From: Kalaharituber pfeilii
Lineage: Eukaryota; Ascomycota; Pezizomycetes; Pezizales; Pezizaceae
Assembly: GCA_015179045.1 (NCBI GenBank)
Contig: WHUZ01000209.1
Span: 1-28,819, forward strand
DNA length: 28,819 nt
Direction: 5' to 3'
Positions 8,529 through 18,534 of the stretch are shown here, in pieces. A model generated the notes under the pieces. The model searched no databases, was not told the DNA's origin, and worked only from the letters and a program-made list of their open reading frames with translations. Position numbers and translations under genes: made by a program. Numbering within the stretch: position 1 is the stretch's first letter; each line of letters begins with the position of its first letter.

Positions 8529-9697
8529 ACTGCTACTGTTTCATTCTCAACTAATACTGCTAACTCATTATCAACTACTACTTCCAATTTATTTTGAATT
8601 CTTTTACTACCTCTTGACTACTTACAAGCCTTGACTGAAAATATATCCTTTATTTAATAGGAGCAAAATAGCAAGCTGCTTTTATAGAACTCTAAGAAAA
8701 GTTCATTAGTACTCTTATACTGTGATAGTTTGATTGATTTCTGCTAATGATTATAAAACTAACTGCTCAGATCAGGTACTTGCTAGCATCTTAAGCTTAA
8801 GAATAATATTATCATCCTTTACTTCTGTAAGTACCACTCTTAAATATTGACCTCTGCTAAACAAAACTACTTCTATCTATAATAATAAACTCTTGACAAT
8901 CCTTAATTATACAAATAGAGGATAAAGCTATAAGGAATTAAGTTTACTATCTTTACTAACTACTATGAACTTTACTATCAAATAATGTCTTAATAACCAG
9001 TAACCTAAATGAAGCTAACTTTCTGAATTCAATTATGTTAGCTGGCAAGCCAACTGGAACTAAGTTTCTAAATTTAATTATATTAGCCTAATGGCAAAGT
9101 AGATGTTTTATCTTAGACTAGTAAAGGAAAAGACATATAAACTAATATCTCTGAGGTCAACAATAACAAATAGGTAAGAAATGATAATAGGTTCTAAGTA
9201 CCTAAACTAGTATTAACTAGAAGTGAGAATGATAATACTATAATAGTAATATAGCTCAACATTAAAATATATATTAGACTTCTCTCTTAGAACTTCTACT
9301 GGGATAGGTAAGTAGTCAATTATATTACCAGTTATATAGCCTACTTAAAGACCAAAGTTAATCAATATCTGAAACAAACTAGACTTATGCTAATACCTAC
9401 TAGTAGAAAGCTTTAAGGGGATAGTTATAAACTTTATTAAAAAACTACTAAGGGCTTTAATACTATTTCAATTATTATAAACTGGTTTACTAAAATATAG
9501 CACTATACTATATACTAGTAAAAATACTTGTACAACTCAAGATATCACTAATGCTTTCAAGGATATCTCCATGCAATTTGGTCTATCTTACTATATCACC
9601 TTTGAACATAGAAAACAATTTACCTTAACTCTTCAAAAAGATATTACAAAACTCTAACTCTATACTACTCACTACCTCCAGACCAACAGAGTCTCTA
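8529..9697 (+). mobile_element. Element C, fragment 1: end of RT, RNase H and integrase
   Basis: This is colinear with E1 from about 5250 to 7070. It starts in the RT connection block (ACTGCTACTG equals the NYY.FI region), goes through the F..APIL-like block near 8690-8740 and the RNase H YF block near 8960. Then come the integrase zinc region near 9310-9390 (SYIAYLKTKVNQY, with both Cys changed to Tyr) and the FTK block near 9490. It stops at 9697, inside the HPQTD motif, where B is inserted. C resumes at 17302. It is more decayed than E1 and B, as expected for the host of both insertions. Confidence 0.85.
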
Positions 9698-10445
9698 TAT
9701 TATAGTTGTGAGGGACTCTGGCTCCAGTGGACGCTAAATAGCACTAGATATTATAGCTATGATGGAGTGAATATGATGGGTTGGGGCTGCTACAGAAGTA
9801 TGTATGCATGACGGACTGGAAGGGCAGCTACTCGGTATATATATAGCAGACTGAAAGGGTAGCTACTTAGTGGAGAATATGTAGTGGAGCAAAGCGAGTC
9901 ATAGGTGTATTAAGGAAGTGATAGGTTCAGAGTTTATGGAGAAACTTAGAACACTACTTGTGTCTTGATTCTTCTAACTATGCTATTACCAGCCAGTGCT
10001 TATATAGACTTCAGCATAGCCATATATGAAAAGTCATTAAATGAATAATTGGCTGGCAATGCGGTAATTCCTTATCAATACTAATACTAGTGATAATAGG
10101 CATACATAACAAAAACATATAAAAATAGTATAAGACAAAGATAATGAATGTACTAATACATGTACATATATAAATAAAGTTTCTATAACTTGAGTATATA
10201 CATCAAGCTATATTCTGGATGATACACCCTTCCATAGTACTGTCCTATCTAAATAATGCGAGAATCAATAGCTAAGCCTAATAGGTAATTAGTCTCGTCA
10301 ATCAGCATTAGTCTTATATTCGATTACAGAGTTAACATTATCTTCTTGATGGGTAAGTTTTTACCATTAGCTGTGACAGCTAATTAGTAGTGCAACCCTT
10401 GCCTCTTGGTACAGTGGTAGGTAAGTTTCCACCTTAGCCATAATA
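9698..10445 (-). repeat. LTR2, 3' LTR of element B (748 bp)
   Basis: The minus-strand start is TATTATGGCTAAGGTGG at 10445 (RIP-altered TGTTATGG) and the end is CTATAATA at 9698. It is preceded by the polypurine tract AAATAGGGGGGTAA (minus strand, 10446-10459). A TATATAAG box lies on the minus strand at 9999-10006. Confidence 0.88.
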
Positions 10446-10815
10446 TTACCCCCCTATTTAAGGTACTTGTCTCAAGTAATAATCACCAACAGAAAACCAA
10501 ACTAATTGGGATTGTGGGTCTTATACTTTAGCTATCAGCATACCTTATATGTGAGGTAATATACGAGCTGAACCACAGTTAGCCGTAGCCAATGGTAAGA
10601 CTAGTATGTCTTTTACTTATAATCAGTAAGTCATTAAAAACCTTCCCGAAGACAAAACCTAGTAGGAAAAAGTCTTTATAAGGAAAAGGTACTCACATCA
10701 ATGAACTATCTGAGTAGCATAGCTGCACAGAATTCCTATTTGTGCGAGATACTCTATCTCATGAGCTATTAATGCTTTATTAGACTATAGGGTCCTATAA
10801 GCTTTCTCGGATATT
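10446..10815 (-). other. Non-coding 3' tail and polypurine tract of B
   Basis: The minus strand ends AAATAGGGGGGTAA against the 3' LTR. The rest is homologous to the tails of E1 and C, and I see no protein similarity in it. Confidence 0.7.
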
Positions 10816-10960
10816 AATTATAGAACTTTCTGACAGATTCAAATAATCCATATAGATTCTCAACCATTTCCTAAGTCTTATTATCTCTGCCATAGTTCGA
10901 TTATGGAAGATATAGAGATACTATTTGGAAGTCTGTATTATACACACTCTACAATACCAG
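10815..10960 (-). pseudogene. Chromodomain remnant of element B
   Basis: The minus-strand frame reads NYGRDNKT, stop, EMVENLYGLFESVRKFYN, the second half of a chromodomain with its Trp codon lost to a stop. It matches E1 (7362-7480) and C (17360-17452). The upstream KW.GY half is too decayed to read with confidence. Confidence 0.65.
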
Positions 10961-10964
10961 ACAT

Positions 10965-11480
10965 TGTACGTTAGAGACTCTATCAGTCTGGGGGTGGTCA
11001 GTAGTATAGAGTTGAAGTCTTTTCGAAAGGCTGAGGTGAATTGTAGTCCACATTCAGAAGTGATGTGGTAGAGTAGACTAAGTTGCCTGAGGACCTCATT
11101 GAAGGTATTGGCAATGTCTCGAGTTATCTAAATGTTTTTTACTGGTATATAGCATAGCACTACATTTCGGTGAATTAGTTTGTAACAACTAAAATAGTGT
11201 CAAAGCTCTTGGTAGTTCTCCAACAAAGTTTATAACTATCTTTGCAAGGCTTCTACTAGTAGGCATTAGTATAAGTCTTTTTAACCATTCTAGTAGAAGT
11301 TCCAAGAGAAGAGTTCCTGTATTTGATATACACTCTAGTGTCAAACCACATTACTATCATGGTATTGTTATTATTATAATGATATGTAGTTAATACTGTT
11401 CAGGTAACATGGACCCATTATTGTTCCTTACCCATTTATCACTATTGACTCCAGAGATATTAGTCTATATGTCTTCCACT
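10965..11480 (-). pseudogene. Integrase pseudogene of element B, zinc finger deleted
   Basis: The minus strand shows KIVINFVGELPRAL near 11210-11250 (family EIAIDFV.ELP), later HITSECGLQFTSAFRK near 11030-11075 (family IISDRG.QFTS.F, with the catalytic Asp reading Glu and the Arg reading Cys), then HPQTDRVSN near 10980. Compared with E1 and C, roughly 55-60 bases holding the C..C half of the zinc finger are missing: the sequence jumps from AGAATGGTT to the block encoding LILMPTSR near 11270. It is therefore inactive independently of RIP. Confidence 0.82.
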
Positions 11481-12010
11481 TCACTAGTTCGAGAAGAAGC
11501 ATCTGCTCTGCCATTAGGCTTTTCCATAATGTATTTGATGACGTAGTTGAATTTGGGAAGTCTCTGGCTCTAGTTGGGTTGCTAGTTATTGAGGCATTGT
11601 TTGGTAGTGAAGTGCATAGTAGTTAGTAAATATAGTGAACTTAATTCCCAATAGCTCTATCTTCTATTTATATAATTAAGGATTGCCAAGAGTTCATTAT
11701 TATAGATAGAGTAGTTTTGTTTACAAGAGTTAGTATCTAGGAGTGGTACTCGTAGAAGTGAAGGGTAGTAATATTATTCTTAAGCTCAAGATGCTAGTGA
11801 GTGCCTAGTCTAAGCAGTCAATTTCATAATCATAGGGTAGAGATTGATTGAACTATCACAGTATAGGGACACTGATGAACTTGTCTTAGAGTTCCATAAA
11901 AGCAGCTTACTACTCTGCCCCCCCTAAATAAAGGGTATATCTCTGGTCAAGGCTTGTAAGCAGTCGGGTTGTAGCAAAGTAAATTAAATTGGCAGTAGTA
12001 GTTGAAGACG
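11480..12010 (-). pseudogene. RNase H region pseudogene of element B
   Basis: Minus strand: the segment after RT begins with the YY.FI block and Asn/Tyr-rich spacer (11970-12030). It continues with the MEL.DKFISVPIL-like block near 11855-11900 and reaches the YF-TTK and AD.LSR equivalents near 11480-11640. It is colinear with E1 5266-6560 but lacks E1's internal duplication, so it is shorter. Confidence 0.75.
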
Positions 12011-12727
12011 AATCGGTGGCAGCAGTTTGCTAAGCTTAGGAGGCTTGCAACTTTCTTTATCGGCTGTGCCAGTCTTGAATGGTAGAGAGTTTGACTAAGT
12101 ATATCTTAATCTCGAGAGTAACAATAAAATAACCAAGGAACATGGTTTTATGCACATAGAACTCGCACTTTGGCATGAGCCCATATTTGCTCAATCTTAG
12201 CAAGCACTTTTCTACTATACTTTCATAGTTCTATTCTTTGCCTTTAAAGATTAAGAGTCTAGGTACCAAACAACTCTACCAATGTAAGTGAGGATCTCAT
12301 TTATTGTTTCTTCAAAGGAAGTAGGTGTGTTGATGAGTCCAAGAGGTATAATTGGGTACTTCAAATAAGCCTTTAGATGTATATGATAGCTGCCGTTTAT
12401 CACTTGACTTAATCTGCATAACATTGTAGCCATTCTTGAGATCGAGTTTAGTAACTCATTTACTGCTTTAGGTCTTTTTAAGGAGTTTTGATGGTAAGGG
12501 CAAAGGGTATTTATTCATAGTAGTAAGTTTATTTAGTGTCCTTATAATCAATGCATGGTTAGAGGGACCTATCTATCTTCTAAACAAATTAATGAAGCTG
12601 CTTTTGACTTGGACCTTTATATCTTTCCTGCTGGTAGGTATTCGATGATATACCTCTTGTTATGGAGGTAGTAAACGTAGAAAGTTACCATCCGCTAGGT
12701 CAAAAAGACACTTGACTAGTGATACTC

Positions 12728-12894
12728 GCTAGTCCTCTGCATAGCTCATATAGTACTTATTATGCAACTGCGGCGCCTTTCCGGCTGTCGCATGTCACTC
12801 ACGTCACATATGCACATTTCGTATGCGCTTGCATTTTTCGCTTTTTATGCACTCCATAGGCTGTCCATACTACGGTCACGGTGAACCCATAACA
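12728..12894 (-). repeat. Terminal repeat of miniature LTR element, left copy
   Basis: Same length as 13290-13456 (167 bp). By eye they differ at about 28 transitions and one transversion, with no indels. This left copy is the 3' LTR given the polypurine tract at 12895-12908 on the minus strand. Confidence 0.85.
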
Positions 12895-13289
12895 GTACCC
12901 TCCCTCTTAGGGCAACTTTTTCAGGTTGCTACTATATGAGTCTACCCCACCCTGGCTGTTATGGATTATCCCATGCGCTGTGCTATATGACCCTTCTGAC
13001 CAGGATATCAGCCAAGGATTCGATACATCACTTTGTCCTTGCTGTTACCTCAGATGCATTGCGCAAGCACTATCCATTACTTGGCATACCGGGACTATAC
13101 AGCGTCACCTAATATCAATATTTTGTCATCTTACATGGCCTTCTATATTGCTCTTGGCTCTGGCTCTGGCTTGTGGCTCTCACTCTTTAACTCTTGGCTC
13201 AGATAAGGTCTTACTTTCTGTGGCTTTAATACTTAATACTTAGGGAATTGGCGAGATAAGTTAAGCATTGAACCGGTGACCGGTTTATT

Positions 13290-13456
13290 GCTAGTCCTCT
13301 GTATAGCTTATATAGTACTCATTATACAACTGTGGCACCTTTCCGGCTATCGTATGTCGCTCACATCACATATGTGCATTTTGTATACGCTTATATTTTT
13401 CGCTTTTCACGTGCTCTACCGGCCGCCCACACTATGGTCGCGGTGAACCCGTAACA
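13290..13456 (-). repeat. Terminal repeat of miniature LTR element, right copy
   Basis: Partner of 12728-12894; its minus-strand start TGTTACGGGTTCACC is at 13456. The outer boundary of the LTR toward the interior is uncertain: weak similarity continues to about 13219. AACCGG-TGA-CCGGTT (13271-13285) is an inverted repeat at the inner edge. Confidence 0.82.
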
Positions 13457-13559
13457 CCTCTTCAGAGCCTTATCTTCTTTCTAGGTATACTGGACCATAG
13501 GGAGGCTTTGTATCAAAATTCTTGAAAGGAATTTTATGATCCCAGCTTCAGTGAGGAAG

Positions 13560-14280
13560 TAAGTAGCATACCTGTTCCTTAGAAAAAATATTAATGTATC
13601 ATGAGTACTAGTACTCATGTATATCAATTAATGGAATATCACCCTCTTCAAGAGTATTATCAGAAAAATAGAAAGCAACTCAATATAAGTATAATAAACA
13701 TATAATGATGTATTCGCTAATATTCATAGCTTCTACTTAAACTTAAAGACAAATTTCTTACTCCCTTGATGAGAGTTCAAAATAAAAGATGAAACAAAGT
13801 CAATAGAGACTTATCAAACTTTTCTTGAAATGCCATTGACTTAGACACAATCAATAATACATTCGCCAATATCCATAACTTCAGCATTAAAATGGAAAAC
13901 AAATTCCTTACTCATCTGGTAGGAGTTCAGAACAAATCTTTTTGGTGAGAGTCTAGAATAGAAGGCAACATAAGATTAATGAATACCTTATCAGATTTTT
14001 CCAGAATGCTAATAGAAGACACATAATCTAAAGCAGAGGAAACAAAATCAGGAACTAGGATACTAGAAAACGAAAGCAAAAATGAAAACAAAAACGAAAA
14101 CGAAAATGTAAACGAAAACGAAGGATTCTTAGGAATCTGGATTATTGCAGGTCTTACTTGTGACCTCATCTTCAACTCCTTACCCAGTATGCTAAGGACA
14201 CAATCAGCACAGGAGCCATATGGTCCACAATAGTACTAATAGTCTTCTCAGTTTTAAATTTTACCTCGCAACTGAGGAGG
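13560..14280 (-). pseudogene. Protease-like segment and Ser/Phe-rich linker of element B
   Basis: The minus strand near 14190-14260 reads KFKTEKTISTIVDHMAPVL and then IVSLAYWV, matching the equivalent blocks in A and E1. Downstream, 14175-13927 is open, starting MKMRSQVRPAIIQIPKNPS, with a run of alternating Ser and Phe and then Leu/Ser-rich residues. The run corresponds to AACGAA/AATGAA-type units at 14069-14121. Protease identity is inferred from position; the active-site Gly is absent. Confidence 0.5.
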
Positions 14281-14399
14281 TCACTGCAATAGAGAGTCCT
14301 ACATACTGAGCAGGGTCCCCATCTATTCCAAGTTAGATAGTTCAGTAATCTTTTCAGATCCGTTAATGGTCTATGAGATGGCCAGAATCTGTCTTCATC

Positions 14400-15830
14400 T
14401 TCTTTGTGCTAGTCAAGAGAGTGGATTCATAACTCTACTGCATTTTACTTCCCCTTTGTCTTCCTTCTTTGACTTTGGTTGAGTTTCTATCACTTCTTTT
14501 TATAGCATGACATAATCTTGTACCTGATATATCAGTTGCCTTTTTCTGAGTCAGTTCTTCAGGTATGTTATTGCTTTTCTTATTCTTCAGAGATGGAGGT
14601 GGCTATATCATAGAGCTGCTGCTGATGAGGGTAATATTTGTTATAGTAGTAGAGGGAGTGAAGGACTTATTCTCAGGCTTTCTCAAGGTATTGGTAATAG
14701 AAACTTCTATTAATTTTACTTGCTTCGATACTCAAAATGACCTGCTAGAAGGTTCTAGACATCTTCCGAATGCTGGCAGAGATATCGGAAATAAGGACAG
14801 GGTTGGGGATCTTTGCTACGTTATTATACTAATACTTTATCGATTTCAGGTAAGAAATCATGCATCATACCCTACTGCTTATATCTGAATATTTCAAGCA
14901 GCCTCAGCAATGGCTAAGGAGTTCTAGAAGATTATACACAGTAGCGTAAAGGCTATAAAATATAATGCTGAGGGGTTCTACTAGAAAAGGTAAGGGCAAA
15001 GCCTTCCAAATGAGAGGTTTCGTCATCAGCAGTAATTTGTGAACTACTAGTCCATTGTTGGATCAAGAAAAGAAAGTTGTCAAGCTCTTTTTTATCCCTA
15101 TTAAATGTTTCTGGAAGGGAAAACTTTTGCAGGAGGCTGAAAAGGCCCCCATAATATCAACTGACAAAGAAGGAGGAGATGGCATCGAAACTTAGGCTTG
15201 GTAGGTGCTGCAAGACAGATACGAGGAGGAGGGAGGTCCTACAGCAATAACTGACTTATAGGGATAACGAGAAGGTAGAGGAGGAGAGAAAGGTCCTACA
15301 GTAGTGCATGACTCATGGAAAAAAACAAAGAAGTATAGGGTCTCATACTCAGTGAGAACCACAAGACAAGATACGAGAAGGAGAAGTACCTGCACTATCA
15401 ACACCTAATGAAGGAGATCCTCTAGAATCCGGTTTTAGTATGGCATGCAATTTGCCAATTCAAGTCAGAGAACATTTGCAGGTTGTAGAGGAAACTACAC
15501 TATTAGTATCTGGTAGAGGAGATACTTTAGAGGAGAGCTTTTCGGACTTGGGTAGGTCAAGGGTGCTATGCTGGCTATTATTATTATGGAGTCAGTACTA
15601 GCTAGAATGCTAGCTGCTGCAATATTTAACTATGAATATTTGCTAGTAGCTAGGCAACATGAGTTATCATATTTTGCAGTTCTTGCTGGCTCTGAAAGAG
15701 AGAGATAGATACATTACCTTGAAATGCTTGCTCATCATAGAGGTTAGTGACATCTCTGGGGAGAGGTCCTTAAGTACAAGGAGGTAGCGAATGAGCCTTT
15801 CTGTGTTAATATTATGAAAGTAAAGTGGTA
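14400..15830 (-). pseudogene. gag pseudogene of element B
   Basis: The minus strand near 15090-15140 reads ETFNRDKKELDNFLFLIQQ, the gag core also seen in A and E1. It is followed by DDETSHLEGFALTF and SSRTPQHY, comparable to the SYL.G.A..W block. The N-terminal half (15160-15830) is Pro/Ser/Tyr-rich in the decayed frame. The C-terminal Ser-rich part near 14600-14700 corresponds to E1 3546-3731. The 107-codon plus-strand open stretch at 14565-14888 is antisense to this region and also exists in A; it is regarded as a shadow. Confidence 0.72.
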
Positions 15831-15851
15831 GGTGAAGGAGAAGTAGTATAA

Positions 15852-17296
15852 TGTTATAGGCATAAGAGGCTCTAGCTCTAGTAGGCACTAGACGGCACTG
15901 GATGTTATAGCTATAGTAAGGTAAATATGGTAGATTGAGGCTGCTACTGAAGTATGCATATATGGTGGACTAGAAGGGCAGCTACTTAGCATATATACGG
16001 CTGACTGGAAGGGCAACTACTTGGTAGGAAGTACGCAGTGGAGTGGAGTGATTCACCGGTGTATTGAGAGAACGATAGGTTTAGAGTTTATGGAGAAACT
16101 TAGAATACTGCTTGTATCTTGATTCTTCTAACTATGCTATTGCTAGCTAGTACTTATATAGACTTCAGCACAGCTATACATGAAGAGTCAATAAATAAAT
16201 AATTGGCTGGTAATGCAGTGATTTCTTATTAATACTAATACTAGTAGTAATAGGTATATATAATGAAAACATGCAAAAATAGTATAGGATAAAGATAACG
16301 AATGTACTAATATATGTGCATATATAAATAAAGCTTCTGTAACTCAAGTGTATACATTAAGCTCCATTCCAGATGATATATCCTTCTATAGTACTGTTCT
16401 ATCTAAATAATATGAGAATCAATAGCCAAGTCTAATAGGTAATCAGTCTAGTCAATTAGCATTAGTCTTATGTTTGATTGCAGAGTCAGTATTATTGTTA
16501 TAGCTAAGGTGAGACTTACTTAAGCAGGGGAACACTTACCCTAAATTCTTAGTAAGGCCAGTGCTACTAGACCGGACTGATTACCCATTAGGTTTGGCAG
16601 AGGATTCTTTGTATTTGAATAGGGTAGTACTAAGAAAGTGTGTGTCACTATTGATTGTAAGGTCTTTAGGCCTAGCACTCGGTTTATAAAGCTAATATGT
16701 GCACATGCCCTAGTATATATTATTATTTAGCATCTGTACTACATTGCATGTTTCTTTATTATCATTATTAGCATTATTAAATCGCTGTTTCTTTATTTAC
16801 TTGCCTAATCATGTATGGTATGCTCAGTCTATTTAAGTACAGGCAATAGTACAGTTGAAGAATTAAGATACAAGTAGTGTTCTAAGTTCTCTATTACTCT
16901 AAAACTTATCGTTTCTTTATTACACTCATGAATTGCTCCATCCTACTGCGTACTTCATGCAAAACAGCTGCTCTTCTGGCCCACCCTATATATAACTTTC
17001 TAGCCATTTCGGCCCGCAGCATATACATCTCCGTAGCTACTCTGGCCCATAATATATATACCTCCATAGCTAGCCCAGCGCATATACGTCTCCGTAATGA
17101 CTCCAGCCTACCGAATATACACCTCCATAGCCATAACATCTAGTGTCTTCTAGTGCCCACCAGAGCCTAGCTCCTCATGCCCATAACAGTTATCCCCTTA
17201 GTAGGTAAGTCTTCATCTTTAGCCATGACAGCTAATTAGTAGTAAACTCTTACCCCTTGCTATAGTAGTAGGCAAGTTTCTATCTTAGCTATAACA
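15852..17296 (-). repeat. LTR2, 5' LTR of element B, split by a solo LTR1
   Basis: The minus-strand start is TGTTATAGCTAAGATAG at 17296 and the end is GCCTATAACA at 15852. Subtracting the 693-bp LTR1 and one five-base duplication leaves about 747 bp, equal to the 3' LTR (748 bp). A minus-strand TATATAAG box is at 16153-16160. The internal sequence after the LTR begins TTATACTACTTCTCC, without a TGG-type primer site. Confidence 0.88.
16496..17188 (+). mobile_element. Solo LTR1 (693 bp) inserted in LTR2 of element B
   Basis: TGTTATAGC...CCCATAACA with flanks ATTAT (16491-16495) and GTTAT (17189-17193), one A/G difference. Uninterrupted LTR2 copies (for example near 2716) read straight through the site. 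There is no internal element sequence on either side, so this is a solo LTR left by recombination. It is the best-preserved LTR1. It has a TATTTAAG box at 16830-16837, and an open stretch 16928-17143 runs through five approximately 33-bp tandem units. Confidence 0.93.
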
Positions 17297-17301
17297 CTCT
17301 G

Positions 17302-17732
17302 ATACATAATATCTGGCATTGTAGAGGATGTATAATATAGACTTCTAAATAGTATCTCCACATCTTCTATAACTGAACTATGGCAAAGATAATAAAACTA
17401 GTAAAATGGTTAAGAATCTACATAGATTATTAGAATCTTTGAGAGAGTTTTATAATTAATATCTAATAAAACCTTCAGAACTCTACAGTCTAATAAAGTA
17501 TTGATACTTATAGGATAGAGTATATTATATAAATAGAAATTTTATGCTATCATGCTACTTAGATAATTTATTGATGTAAGTATCTTTTCCTTATAAAGAC
17601 TTTTTCCTACTAAATTTTATCTTTAGGAAGGTTTTTAATAGCTCTTTAATAATAGGTAAAAGACATACTAGTCTTATCATCAGCTACAGACAACTATAGT
17701 TTAGCTTATATGTTATCTCACATATAAGGTAT
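17302..17732 (+). mobile_element. Element C, fragment 2: chromodomain and 3' tail
   Basis: It continues C from 9697 after removal of B. The first 60 bases match the tail end of the integrase region of B on the opposite strand (GGCATTGTAGAGGATGTATAATA). The chromodomain remnant is at 17360-17452, reading NYGKDNKTSKMVKNLHRLLE and then SLREFYN. The rest, to about 17732, is the non-coding tail, colinear with B 10500-10815 reversed. It breaks at the GGTATACTAAT word where the AT-rich insert begins. Confidence 0.85.
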
Positions 17733-17759
17733 ACTAATTATTAATAAAAATATTTTTTT

Positions 17760-18534
17760 CTCCTTGAATGCACTAGGTATACTAGGGGTATAATATACTC
17801 TTGATGTAAACTTATACTCTCAGTACTCCTTATCTAAGCTGTATATTCTAAGCATTGTTCTAGTTAACTCTTCTTTCTAGATACAGCTCTATACATATCT
17901 ATCTTTACAATATCAATACACTTATAGTAGGTGTCAGTACTTCAACTAGTTGCTTTATCTTTGTCTATAGTGAAGCTACTATCTATATTGGTATCACTAA
18001 TATAATACTATACTATAACTTCATCTACAACAAGTCTGTTTCTAGGATTTTACTTACAACTAGGTTCTAACTAATACTTTATCCTATAACAGAAACTATT
18101 ACTGATACTACATCTATAATAAGACTTATACCTCTTATTCTATTTAAAATATTCTTACTCTTATAGCCTATATTTACTATATATTTGGTCTTAAAAAATA
18201 TGTCCTCAATATCAGGTACTTAACTCATAGTATTTATAATGTTGAATATTTTCTAAAGCTTTATTATAAAAGAATAATATTTACAGAATCATATAAGAAA
18301 TATAGTAAGATTTTTATTCAGTAATAAAACTCTACTTATATATATTTGTAGAGAATCTTGACATGTAAAAAAAAAAGTATGATTCATAGATAGTGAAATA
18401 TGTCAATTAAAACAGTGAAAAATTCTGAACTTCTAAAAAACAACATATAACCACAAGACAAAGATATAAACTAATAATATATAAAAGATAGTAGAGAAAA
18501 CTAACCTAATAGAATACTATATAATATATTCAAA
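17760..18534. other. AT-rich left flank of the insertion, nothing recognisable
   Basis: Strong TA, CTA and TAG bias, no open frame of note and no similarity to the LTR elements of the window. It does not align with the right flank (22445-22960), so the two arms are homologous only within their arrays. Confidence 0.5.

Larger units (their letters stand above)
12658..13456 (-). mobile_element. Miniature non-coding LTR element (TRIM-like), 799 bp
   Basis: It lies between perfect five-base duplications CCTCT (12653-12657 and 13457-13461) and has TGTTATGG...CCGTAACA ends. Direct terminal repeats are 12728-12894 and 13290-13456 (167 bp each); the full LTR is probably about 237 bp, but its outer 70 bp are diverged. 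The minus strand has a polypurine tract AAGAGGGAGGGTAC (12895-12908) just before TGTTATGGG, which sets orientation. The interior of about 320-395 bp has no gypsy protein similarity; a 105-codon open stretch at 12926-13243 looks like chance. It is richer in G+C and CpG than its surroundings, suggesting a younger insertion. Confidence 0.85.
12010..13560 (-). pseudogene. Reverse transcriptase pseudogene of element B, split by an insertion
   Basis: The minus-strand N-terminal part at 13462-13560 reads FDTKPPYGPVYLERR. The rest resumes at 12657 with RYIIEYLPAGK, then SKSKAAS, CIDYK near 12550, KYPLPLPSKLL near 12500, and the open stretch 12433-12251 with YLKYPIIPLGLINTPTSF and VVWYLDS, the decayed FGL.NAP..F and YLDD boxes. 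The break at 12658-13456 is a separate miniature LTR element. Removing it with one CCTCT copy restores colinearity with E1 (KALKRYIIEYL against EAFRGILMNTY). Confidence 0.9.
9698..17296 (-). mobile_element. Element B: complete but degenerate Ty3/gypsy chromovirus with two LTRs
   Basis: On the minus strand: 5' LTR2 (17296-15852, split by a solo LTR1), gag (15830-14400), protease-like (14280-14160), Ser/Phe linker, RT (13560-12010, split by a miniature LTR element), RNase H, integrase, chromodomain, tail, polypurine tract, and 3' LTR2 (10445-9698). Flanking five bases are CTCTA (9693-9697) and CTCTG (17297-17301), identical except for one RIP-type G to A change. Joining the flanks reproduces the sequence seen uninterrupted in E1 at about 7060-7085. 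No ORF is intact. Without the two later insertions it would be about 6.1 kb. Confidence 0.92.

Noticed and set aside
12926..13243. 105-codon open frame inside the miniature LTR element as a cargo gene
   Set aside because: It runs against the element's likely orientation, overlaps the presumed LTR, has no recognisable motif, and a G+C-richer stretch easily yields a chance frame of this length.
13271..13285. AACCGG-TGA-CCGGTT inverted repeat as an operator
   Set aside because: It is a single occurrence in this exact form; the other terminal repeat has only a decayed counterpart. It may simply be part of the LTR sequence.
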